Of a stretch of DNA of 64,000 bases, positions 30,579 to 40,099 are shown one piece after another. A program made the translations under genes and the position numbers. Below the pieces are notes generated by a model. That model was not told where the DNA came from and ran no database searches. It saw only the letters and a program-made list of their open reading frames with translations. Every line of letters begins with the position of its first letter. Positions within the stretch are counted from its first letter, which is position 1. The DNA lies in assembly GCA_900491605.1 (NCBI GenBank), contig UESW01001674.1:62001-126000 (forward strand), read 5' to 3'. Origin of the DNA: Calamus simplicifolius (Eukaryota > Streptophyta > Magnoliopsida > Arecales > Arecaceae).

Positions 30579-33500
30579 ATGAGCGGGGCTCGCTCATGGA
30601 TGTATGCAAGGATAAAAGATGGCTTGCTTAATCTAGATTTTCTGAATGGATTGGAAGAATTTATCCCATTTGCATGTAGCCAACCTGAATGGATGGATGG
30701 GCCTAGGATTAGGTGCCCATGCAACTTCCACAGGTGTCAAAATAAAGCCTACAGAGATGTTGAAACTGTTAAGGTGCATTTGTGTAAAAAGGGGTTTGTT
30801 CCTGATACGATGTTTGGTACTGTCATGGTGAACCAGAGGAAATTCCAATAGCTATTACAAGCCAACAAGTGCTAATTCCCGTAGATGAACCATTTGTGAA
30901 TTTAAACACATATAAGAAATGGTGATGAATGCATCGGGTAATGAATTCAATCAGAATACATTTATGGAAGAACCAAATCCAGATGCACAACAATTTTATG
31001 ATATGTTGCGTGCTGAAAATCAAGAATTGTATCCTGGTTGTGAGGGTCATTCCCAGTTGTCTACGACTGCTCGGTGTTGAATATTAAGGCAGAACATCGA
31101 TTATCAGAAAAGGCGTTCAATTCTGTAGCTGGGTTAATCAAGGAAATTTTGCCAAATGATAATGTTGTAGCAGACAGTTTTTACTCAACGAAGAAGTTGT
31201 TGCATGGGCTTGGGCTCCCAGTTAATAAGATCGATTGTTGCTTGAACAATTGTATGATATATTGGGGTGAAGACTCAGAGCTGAGATGGTGTAAGATTTG
31301 TGGGCAATCGAGGTACAAAAATGGTGAAGGGGGAGCTAGTACAAGTAGGAGGAAAAGTGTGCCTTACAAGAGGATGCATTACTTTCCTCTTACTCCACGC
31401 TTGCAGAGATTATACAGATCTGAGGCTACAGCTGCTGATATGAGATGGCATGCCGAACATGAATCTAAAGAGGATGAAATGCGACATCCATCAGATTCAA
31501 AAGCTTGGAAGCATTTCAATAAAAATCATCCTGATTTTGCTGAAGATATAAGGAATGTGAGATTAGGTCTTTGTACCGATGGCTTCCAACCTCAAGTGAG
31601 GCAACAGTATTCATGTTGGCCTGTGATACTGACTATATATAACCTTCCTCCATGGAAGTGCATGAAAGATACTGCAATATTTTTGACAATTTTGGTTCCA
31701 GGACCATCAAATCCAAAGAAAAGATTGATGTCTTCCTGCAACTTGGTGGCCGAATTAAAATGTTGTGGGAAACAGGAGTCATAGCCTACGACATTTCTAT
31801 GAAATAGAATTTCATCATGAGAGCTGCTTTGATATGGACAATAAGTGACTTCCCGGCATATGCAATGTTGTCTGGTTGGAGCACTGCTGGACGTCTGGCA
31901 TGCCCTCATTGCATGTATGATTCGGATGCATTTACATTGCAGAAGAGTGGTAAGCAGTCATGGTTTGATAATCATAGGAAGTTCTTGCCTCCAAATCATC
32001 CTTACAGGCGTAACTTGATCGCCTTCCGAAGAACAAAGCAGTCACAAAATTCGCCGAACTGGTTAGGTCCGGCACGGATATATTTGATACTATAGAGCAT
32101 TTGGGGTTGAGGTATGCTTGGGAACCAGATGCATATAGAATAAATGGCCGTATATGTAAAGAACATAACTGGAAGAAGCGGAGTATATTTTGGGATTTGC
32201 CGTATTGGAGCACAAATCTCATCCGGCACAACTTGGATGTTATGCATATCGAGAAAAATTTCTTTGATAACATATTTAACACGGTGCTAAACATCCCGGG
32301 AAAAACCAAAGATACTGCAAAGTCAAGAGAAGAACTTAATCAGTATTGTAGAAGAGGTGATTTGAGGAGGAGTGCCAATGGGACCTATCCTAAAGCTTGT
32401 TACACTTTGACAGAAATTCACGAGAAGTTTTATGTAACTGGGTTAGAGGGTTAAAATTTCCAGATGGTTATGCTTCAAATATCGGTAGGTGTGTGGACAT
32501 GCATAAGCTCAAGTTGTTCGGCATGAAAAGTCATGACTGCATGTTTTCATGCAACGGTTATTGCCTATAGCTTTTCGTGAGTTGCTTCCGCACCATGTCT
32601 GAAAGGCATTGACGGAGCTCAGCTTGTTCTTCAAGGAGTTATCTGCCGTAGTCATTACTTCTGTATCCATGGCAAGGCTTGAGGAGGAAATTCCAATTAT
32701 TTTATGCAAGCTGGAGTGAATATTTCCTTCCAGTTTTTTTGACTCAATGGAATATTTACCGGTTCACTTGCCATACGAAGCGAGCATAGCTGGTCCCGTG
32801 CAGTATCGTTGGATGTATCCTTTCGAGAGGTAAATATATATATTAGTAAGACATGTTGACATTTCAAATATTATTTCATTGCGAGAAAATTGGTTTATTT
32901 TTTTTCTCACCTTTACATATAGGTACCTTAAGAAGTTAAAAAATAATATGCGTAATAAGGCAAGGGTTGAAGGTTCTATATGCAATACTTGGTCGAAGAA
33001 GTTTCAGCTTTTGCTTCGCATTACTTTGAGGGTCACATCCGCACGAGGAGCCAAAATCTTGGTCGTAACGATGACGTATGTGTGGACGAAGGAGAACCTA
33101 ATGACGATAGAATATCAGTTTTTAAAGGTATCGGCTGTTCATTTGGGGGGCAGAAGTCAAGAAATCTTAGCGATATGGAGTATAATGCAGCACATTATTA
33201 CATCCTAATGAACTGTAGAGAAGTCGATCCATACATTGAGTAAGTATATACTTCAATGCTTAATTGGAACTTCTAATTTAAATTGCAATATACCATAATA
33301 TTTTATTGCTAATAGAAGTTTTAATTGTTATCATCCCATAAGGATGTATTGTGATAGACAACGACAGATGAATCCCAACATCAGTCAAGTTGCCATTAGG
33401 CAGAAGTTAGAAACGGAGTTCGCTTACTGGTTTTATGAATTTGTGAGTAGTATCACTCAATCAATTTTAATAATGGCTTTTATTTTTCGAATTGGTTGTG

Positions 33501-34244
33501 AATAGCTTATTAATTTATAGGTAAACAGTCCATGGTCCACAACCGATAATATTTTCATTAAATGTCTATCGCAATGGCCATTGAAGATCGTAACAACTTT
33601 TATTGGCTATTTTGTTAATGGGTACAAATTTCAGATTGAATAACTAGTAGCTTCAAGAGGCACGCAGAACTGGGGCGTGTGTGTTAAAGGAGAAAGTGTT
33701 GGAGCAAATATGCAGGATTATTATGGAAGTTAGTAGAGGTGGTTGAAGTTGAATATCCTGGTTGGCCTATGAAATGAACCGTATTGTTTCATTGTGATTG
33801 GTTCGATCCGACAGTTCCTATGGGCAAAAGGGTTCATAACGACTACAATCTAGTTGAAGTAAACCATCGACGAAGATTGCAGAAATATGAACCATTCATC
33901 CTTGCATCCCAAGCTCAGCAAGTATTTTACTGCGGATATCCAAGTTTGCGCAACAACAAGTGAGATTGGTTGGCTGTTTCTAAAATCGTCCCACATTCAA
34001 CAACCATATTAGACAAGAGTTCATCAAGTCAATCAGCCGAGTGCCCTGCATTTCAAGAGGATGAGATGGAAATGTATGCAATTAAGGACGACACAAGGGC
34101 TCCTGAAACATCACTTAGAGATCAGTCAAAGAAAATGCGGATGCAAATGTTTGGTTTCCTTCCGATGATAATGAAACTGAATCGCAGTCCGATGCGGCAT
34201 CGGATGTTGAACCAACATTTCATGAAACAAATGACACTGATTAA
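30579..34244 (+). pseudogene. CACTA-3 TNP2-like transposase, heavily frameshifted
   Basis: Homologue of the CACTA-1 transposase. The transposase-associated domain starts at 30579 (MSGARSWMYARIKDG, RCPCNFHRC). The TNP2 core runs at 31074-31784 (RLGLCTDGFQ, NLPPWKCMKD), 31817-32095 and 32101-32454 (LDVMHIEKNFFDN), with more in broken frames to about 32830. A DUF4218-like end lies at 32980-33243, and a DUF4216-like region at about 33560-34244 with stops. Compared with CACTA-1, the segment at 31590 (QPQVRQQYSCW) has lost part of the FGQAGQQ block, and many one-base indels break the frame. In one place, the CGQSRYKNG region, it keeps the frame that CACTA-1 has lost, so the two copies decayed independently. 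It cannot encode an active enzyme. Confidence 0.88.
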
Positions 34245-34349
34245 ACATAGAGGTTTTTTCAAATTCAATTTATTTTTATAAATGTTATATTTTTTTACAT
34301 ATTCGATCATTAATCGTAATTACATTCATGAATCTTTAGTATTTTCAGT

Positions 34350-35880
34350 ATGACAGGCCAAGGTAGATCTACCGGCAACAGACGGAGTGAGCAGGGACGT
34401 AGCCCTGCCGCATCAGATCCCATGAGCTTTGAAGATGGAGAGTTTGGATCTCCACACATCGCACAGCCTCCGATCTCTCCAGCCATCGGTGGTGATCCTG
34501 CATTAGTATTATCCTCCAGCAGATCGGCACATACTTCAGAGAGTTCTTCCACCGTCAGCTGCACCGTACTTGGACTGGATGCTCATGGACTGTAAGTATA
34601 TACTAATTGTAAATATATATTTATAATTTTAAGTCAATTACTTATAAACATGCATTTTTTTAACAGATTTATTGAGCAGCATCATGTATCGAGCCAGATC
34701 AGCTTCATATTTCAGAGGCGTGCTGATCCCAGTGGCTACGATTGGCGCCATGTATCTGTAGCCATGAGGGAGTTTTATTTTTCAGAGTTTCAGATAACTT
34801 ATTAAATATAATTTATCACTGATATAAAATTTCTTAATCTTAATAAATTCTGAAACTAACCATTTATTTTAATGCAGAAAAGTACGTGGGACCCTGCCAT
34901 TCATGATGCCATTAGGGCAGCATGGGATGCTCTTACGGCACGCCGATACTCTGACATGCTTCATCGATGGAGGATATCGGGTGAGCATCCTGCGCATGTG
35001 CCAGAGGGTATTTGGCACGAGTGGCAGCAGGTGTGGCAGTCTGATGGCTGGTGCAGGAGGTCCGCATTAGCTAGCACGAAATGCCGATCCAGAGGGGCAG
35101 TCCTAGCACGGGTCTCTCCGCCACACTGCGGGGTCCATTTCAATTCAGGAGCACAGACGTCGTATGGTAAGAAAATATAAATATTTAATTACTAATTTAG
35201 TTATCTACAAATACTTACATTTATATCATTTTTTCTATTGTTGTAGTCTGAGCAGGAGGGTGGAGATCCTGGTGAGTTTCGTCTATTCAGGGCGACACAC
35301 ACCAGGAGGGACGGTTCTTGGGTCGATACACGATCACAGAAGGTTGCGGTAAGAAATTAGCTTTATATTGTATCTGTTTAATTTCTAAAATTTTATTTAG
35401 AGAAATTTATTGATTCATTTCTTATTGATTTTATAATTCAAAGGCACGAGTCGAGGAGCTTCAGTCCCAGGCATCGCAAGTCGACTCCACTGATGGGGGA
35501 CTGCCCGTCGAACTCTCACCAGAGGAGAGTCGATGTGTGTTTTTGGAGGTTGTTGGTGCCCAGCCGTGAGACCGTAGGGTCTATGGTCTAGGCACTAGAG
35601 CATCTAGATATTTTCCCCATCATGCCTCCAGTTCGCGCTATTCTGGCAATATTCCTGCCGAGCGTTTAGATGACATTCGGAGATCTATTACGGAGGAGGT
35701 TCGGTAGGAGGTTTGGCAGGACGTTCGGCAGGAGATTCAGTAGGAGTTCGACCAGTGCACGGAAGGCTGCAGCACGAGCTTGCTAATATGAGAGAGCAGC
35801 TGCATCAGATGCATGATTTGGTTAGCCGCATGTCGCAGGATTTCCAGCCACCACGTGATCGTGATAGTGCAGATTCTTGA
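34350..35880 (+). pseudogene. CACTA-3 second gene, Transposase_24/Ptta-like
   Basis: Accessory gene. Exons by splice signals: 34350-34591, 34667-34793, 34878-35166, 35247-35348 and 35444-35880. Exon 1 is Ser/Pro-rich (MTGQGRSTGNRRSEQG). Exon 2 has WRHVSVAMREFYF. Exon 3 has the conserved STWDPAIHDAIRAAWD, TARRYSDMLHRWR and IWHEWQQVW. Exon 4 has RATHTRRDGSWVDTRSQK, and exon 5 has ELQSQASQVDST. The donor after 34793 is AT instead of GT (CACTA-1 has GT), and exon 5 has several stops (TGA near 35567, TAG near 35707), so it is decayed. These blocks are typical of genes paired with TNP2 in plant CACTA elements. The proposed role is subterminal DNA binding. Confidence 0.75.
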
Positions 35881-36320
35881 TATATTTTTTTTTACTTTTA
35901 TGTTTTGTATATGAAACTTCAAAATTTTAATATATTAATTATTTTTAAATTTTAATGATGAATGGTTTCGATCAATATTAGTGTTTCGATCAATATTAGT
36001 GTTTCGATGAATATTTTTAAAAATTTAATCATTTTAATTTTTAATATTTTATATTTTTTTAAAAAAATTAATTAGCGATGCATTAGTGACTGAAATTGCT
36101 CTAAAATATTATTATTAAATATTGCGATGCAAGGACCTGGCATCGCAATATTGCGACACAATCGAATGCGTCGCTGGGCGTCGCTATTTAGCGACGCAAT
36201 TGCGATAAAATTTATTCTGTGACGAGACTTGCAGCGACGCCATAATTGCATCGCTAATGCGCCACTAAAGCCAGTTTAGCAGTGCATTAGTGACGCATTT
36301 TGGCGTTACTAAAACTAATG
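35881..36320. repeat. 3' subterminal region of CACTA-3
   Basis: AT-rich sequence, then from about 36070 GCGATGCA, GCGTCGCTGGGCGTCGC and TTTAGCGACGCAATTGCGA words that match the CACTA-1 subterminal region at 7720-8310. A short dinucleotide-like duplication (GTTTCGATCAATATTAGT twice) lies at 35965-36000. Confidence 0.75.
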
Positions 36321-36332
36321 TCTGTTGTAGTG
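36321..36332 (+). repeat. CACTA-3 3' terminus
   Basis: TCTGTTGTAGTG ends at 36332, followed by TAT. The inward sequence is GCG-rich subterminal repeat; the outward sequence is UPF3-like intron. Confidence 0.85.
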
Positions 36333-36387
36333 TATGATCAAAGATAATCTATGTAATGTGCATAACTATATCGTAATAATGGCTCAC

Positions 36388-36498
36388 CTCATGGGAACCA
36401 TAGCCAGAGGTACCCCTCTTGGAATGTTCCCCTCAGATATACTCAGAGAGCTCTCTACATCCCTTGAACCTCGTGCAGGTCCTCGGTGGCCAACATGC
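36388..36498 (-). pseudogene. UPF3: UPF3-like exon e, main piece, split by two LTR elements
   Basis: Reads RHVGHRGPARGSRDVESSL and, one frame over, EHSKRGTSGYGSHE, followed by the donor GTGAGC. Its first ten bases lie across the target duplications at 55917-55920 and 50716-50721. A one-base loss in the SEG-EHS region shifts the frame. The last coding exon (RQVWVQKS-type end in the family) should follow the intron that CACTA-3 occupies; it is not in the window. Confidence 0.78.
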
Positions 36499-36579
36499 CT
36501 ATGTGATGTGGCTAGTGTAGTCACATGCAGCCGCAGGGGCAATCTCGACAAAACCAGAGCATTTTTGCGTCCTGACCAT

Positions 36580-37690
36580 TCCTAGCCGGCCCCTCTCGGC
36601 CCTGGCATTGCCAGGCCTGCCGAGTCGGCCCTGGCCATTCCTGGCCGGCCCCTCTTGGCCCCGGCATCTCTTGGCCTGCCGAGTCGGCCCTGGCCATTCC
36701 TGGCCGGCCCCTCTCGGCCCCCGGTATCTCCAGCCTACCGAGTCAGCCCCGGCCGTTCCTAGCCGGCGCCTCTCAGCTCCGTGTCTCCAGGCCCGCCGAG
36801 TCGGCCCAGGCCATTCCTGGTCGGCCCCTCTCGGCCCTAGCGTCTCCATGCCCGCCGAGTCGGCCCCGGCCATTCCTGGCCGGCCCCTCTCGACCCCGGC
36901 GTCTCCAAGCCCGCCGAGTCAGCCCAGGCCATTCCTGGCCGGCCCCTCTCGGCCCCGGCGTCTCCGAGCCCGACGAGTCGGCCCCGGCCATTCTTGGCCG
37001 GCCCCTCTCAGCCCCGGCCATTCTGGCCGGCCCCTCTCGGCCCCGGCGTAGCCAGGCCCGCCGAGTCCCCCCCGGTCGTTCCTGGCCGGCCCCTCTCAGC
37101 CCCGGCATCTCTGAGCCCACCGAGTCAGCCCTGGCCGTTCCTGGCCAGCCCCTCTCGGCCCCGGTGTCTCCAGGCCCGCCGAGTTGGCCCAGGCCATTCC
37201 TGGTCGGCCGCTCTCGGCCCCGGCGTCTCCAAGCCCACCGAGTCGGCCCCGGCTGTTCCTGGTCGGCCCCTCTCGGCCCCGGTGTCTCCGAGCCCGCCGA
37301 GTCGGTCCCGGCCATTCCTGGCCGGCCCCTCTCGGCCCCCGCATCTCCGAGCCCGCCGAGTCGGCTCCGACCATCCCTGGCTGGCCCCTCTCGACCCCGG
37401 CGTCTCCAGGCCCACCGAGTTGGCCGAGGCCATTCCTGGCCGGCCCCTCTCGGCCCCGGCATCTCCTAGCCCAACGAGTCGGCCCCGGCCGTTCCTGGCC
37501 GGCCCCTCTCGGCCCCGGCATAGCCAGGCCTGCCGAGTCGGCCCAGGCCATTCCTGGCCGGCCCCTCTCGGCCGGCGTCTCCGAGCCCGCCGAGTCGGCC
37601 CTGGCCATCCCTGGCCGGCCCCTCTTGGCCCCGGCGTCTCCAAGCCCACTGAGTCAGCCCAGGCCATCCTTGGCTAGCCCGCCCCGGTAC
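36580..37690 (+). repeat. 59-bp GC-rich minisatellite in the Gypsy-1 5' LTR
   Basis: About 18-19 copies. The unit contains CCGAGTCGGCCCCGGCCATT, CCTGGCCGGCCCCTCTCGG and CCCCGGCGTCTCC. Neighbouring starts at 36909 and 36968 give 59 bp. Long open frames in several phases here are repeat artefacts of the GC-rich composition. Confidence 0.92.
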
Positions 37691-38017
37691 TTCCTGGCCA
37701 GGGAGGTCGGCTCCGGCCGCCCCTGGTCAACCAGGCTTAGCCTCGGCTCCCCTGGGAAGGTCGAGATGTCCCAGTTCTCTCCAGATCGGCCCTAGCATGG
37801 CCCCAGCAGTTCAAGAAATAACCTCTCTGACTCGCGCCGCCTGACAACGCCAGATCCACCTACCCACTGGCCAAGTTGTTGATGGGACTAGACCCAACAA
37901 CTCAGCAGCCCCATTGATTGCTGGGACTTAACCCACCAACCAGCCCAGATCCACAGAACTTCCAAGAACCCGCAGACATTCCTTCCTCACGGAATCCCAC
38001 ATGATCATGTCAACCCC

Positions 38018-38026
38018 TATAAAAAG
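38018..38026 (+). promoter_or_regulatory. TATA box of the Gypsy-1 5' LTR
   Basis: TATAAAAAG about 280 bases before the LTR end, in a context (ATGATCATGTCAACCCC) identical in both LTRs. It probably drives element transcription; the start site is not determined. Confidence 0.6.
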
Positions 38027-38305
38027 GTAAATCCACTCTCTAAACAGGTATGTGCGATAATCCCCAAAATCGCTGTCTTAGCACTCAGAAAGGAATCCCT
38101 CCTCTCTGAGATCTCCTTTTCCATACCAAAAAGGGCTCACTCGAGCCCCTCTTCAGCTGTGACCTCAATTGCTAACTTGGGCGTCGGAGGGTCCCATCGG
38201 AGAATCCTCTCCGGTCTTGGGACTTCTTTGCAGGCAACCTGGTGAAGCAAAGGTTCGAGAAGCACTCCGTTCTCGACGTTCAGGATCGGTGATTGGGCGA
38301 CATCA

Positions 38306-38330
38306 TATTGGCGCGCCAGATAGGGGGCAA
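38306..38330 (+). other. Primer binding site region of Gypsy-1
   Basis: TATTGGCGCGCCAGATAGGG follows the LTR. TGGCGCGCCAGATAGGGGGC has the TGG start typical of primer sites. I cannot assign the tRNA. Confidence 0.55.
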
Positions 38331-38408
38331 GAAAAGGTAGCGAACACTCTTCTGGCGCTACATCTCAGTAGGCGAGACTCTCTCCCCCCCCTCTTCTCTT
38401 CTAGAAAC

Positions 38409-40090
38409 CATGGTGGTGACGTGAGCTCAGGACGCCTCCGTCAGCTGTCCAGCGAGGCTTCCCCCCCCAACTAGGCAGCAGGAGGCCAATCCCCCTGCTA
38501 CCAACCCTCCAGTTACCTGCCCGCCGCTGGAGGCCGCTGATCAAACAGCGGAATGGCTGGCGACCCTTTCCCGTGAGGTCCAAATCTCACCGCCATGGTC
38601 CACGGGCTCCAGCAATAACAGTCCATGGCCACCCAACATCAGACCACTCCCCCTGCCAGTCAGCAGTCGGCGAGGGGAGGCTCTCCTCGGCGGGAGGCCG
38701 GTCGGCGAGAGACCGGCCAACGTCCGGCTTCCCCTAGGAAGCCCCGACACGAGCCCCCCAAGCGGCCATGGTCCCCTGACCATGGCCCCAACAAATTTCC
38801 TCCTGAGCCGCATCATCATGAGGAGCCCAGGCGGAAGTCCCGACTCCTGTCTCCATCTCCTTCTGCCTTCTTCTTCTTCTTCCTCCGAGCCATCTCGGAG
38901 GGCCCCGACAATCAACCGCCAGGCGGAGGAACGCTGGAGGAGTACAACAGGTGGCTCGACGAGCTTGCCAAGAAGATCAATCATCAGCCAGAGGAAGAGT
39001 TTGACACCCGTCCTCCTTACACCCATGATATTGGAGGAGCTGTCTCCTCCAGTTTGTTTCCCCCATGTGGACCCGTACGACGGTACGACCGATCCTCTCG
39101 ATATCTCGAGAGCTACAAAGCAATGATGCAAGTCCAGGGCGCTTCAGATGCCCTTCTCTGCAAAGCCTTCCCCGCCACTCTGCAGAAGGCTGCCCATGCA
39201 TGGCACTCACGCCTGCCCCCTCACAGCATCGACTCCTTCCGAGAGCTGGAGAAAGCCTTTCTAGCACACTTCGATGCTTGCCGGCGAATCCCAAGGGTAG
39301 CCGACAGTCTTTTCTCCATCCGTCAGAAGGAGGGAGAGTCGCTGTAGGACTTTGTGTCCCGGTTCAAGGTCGCTGCCCTCAAGGTCTACCATCTCGACGA
39401 TGCGGTGGCAATGTTGGCATTGAAGCAGGGACTCCTCCCGTCCTGCTTCACCTTCTCTTTGGATAAGAAGCCCCCAAGCTCTTATCCGATCTCCTCCTCC
39501 GAGCTCAAAAGTATGTCCATGCTGATGAAGCCGACTTCACCCCCGGAATCTTCAAGAAGCTCCAGCCACAAGCCTACTCGCCCCGAGCCCAACGGGCCCC
39601 CTCGACACCGGCGAGCTAACCCGCCTTGTCGATCCGACAACAGGCGTCAGAGCCCCATCCCCAATGAGAGTAAGCTCACGCCCCTTCTAGCCCCTTGATC
39701 CCACATCCTGATGGAGATCGAGGGTGAGCCTTATCTCCAACATCCTCCTCCCATGAAGAAAGGTCCTCCCCGCGACAAGAGCTACTATTGCCGATTCACC
39801 GGCATTATGGCCATGATACCGATAGCTGCTACAGTCTGAAGAGGGCCATCGAGGAGCTCATTCACCGGGGCTACCTTGGCAAATATGTCCAAACGCCGCT
39901 GCCGGCCCTCATGGGGCCCCCGCCTGTCCAAGCCCTGATTGACAATGCCCCCACTGAACGGATGGTCGGAATGGTGTCCTGGGGATCAGCTTCTGCACCT
40001 AAACGGCCGAGAGGGGAGGAGGCACCGAATAATGTAATTCCTGGGGGGGGGACCTGCTGTAGTGGAAAATGTAAACAATGAAGGCGTAGT
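38409..40090 (+). pseudogene. Gypsy-1 gag
   Basis: Capsid gene of a Ty3-gypsy element. The best segment, 38625-39347, has a proline/arginine-rich start (MATQHQTTPPASQQ), then SYKAMMQVQGASDALLCKAF, AHAWHSRLPPHSIDSF, ELEKAFLAHF and IRQKEGESL, the retrotransposon gag core. A TAG at 39345-39347 interrupts it; the same frame continues (FVSRFKVAALKV) to 39698. After a further stop and a shift, the C-terminal block HRHYGHDTDSCYSLKRAIE reads to about 40080. That block stands where Tat-type gag has its Cys/His region. A run of six Phe codons at about 38870 reflects a CTT microsatellite. At least three lesions disable it. Confidence 0.8.
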
Positions 40091-40099
40091 CGTCTCTAT

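Larger units (their letters stand above)
28681..36332 (+). mobile_element. CACTA-3, same family as CACTA-1, 5' end missing
   Basis: Plus-strand CACTA element. The 3' end at 36332 reads TTGTAGTG; the minus strand starts CACTACAACAGAC. The three bases after it are TAT. Contents are a GC-rich block, the foldback, a TNP2-like transposase (30579-34244), a second gene (34350-35880) and GCGTCGC-type subterminal repeats. The proteins closely match those of CACTA-1 but carry more frameshifts. It sits in an intron of the UPF3-like pseudogene, 56 bases below the last preserved exon. The 5' end is lost at the N. Confidence 0.9.
36504..38305 (+). repeat. 5' LTR of Gypsy-1
   Basis: Starts TGATGTGGCT and ends GGGCGACATCA, 1802 bp. 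Contains the 59-bp minisatellite and a TATA box at 38018. Relative to the 3' LTR it lacks about 40 bases (CCGTTTTCTCCCTCTCC region) between copies of ACCCACCAA, a short-repeat deletion. The last 75 bases differ at only two positions. Confidence 0.93.

Noticed and set aside
30579..34244. CACTA-3 transposase as an intact gene
   Set aside because: Repeated one-base indels break the frame relative to CACTA-1. It is a pseudogene.
36500..37800. Long open frames on both strands with Pro/Ala or Gly/Ala-rich translations
   Set aside because: They lie in the GC-rich 59-bp minisatellite of the LTR. The same frames appear in the copy at 48950-50050, with no start context or domain.
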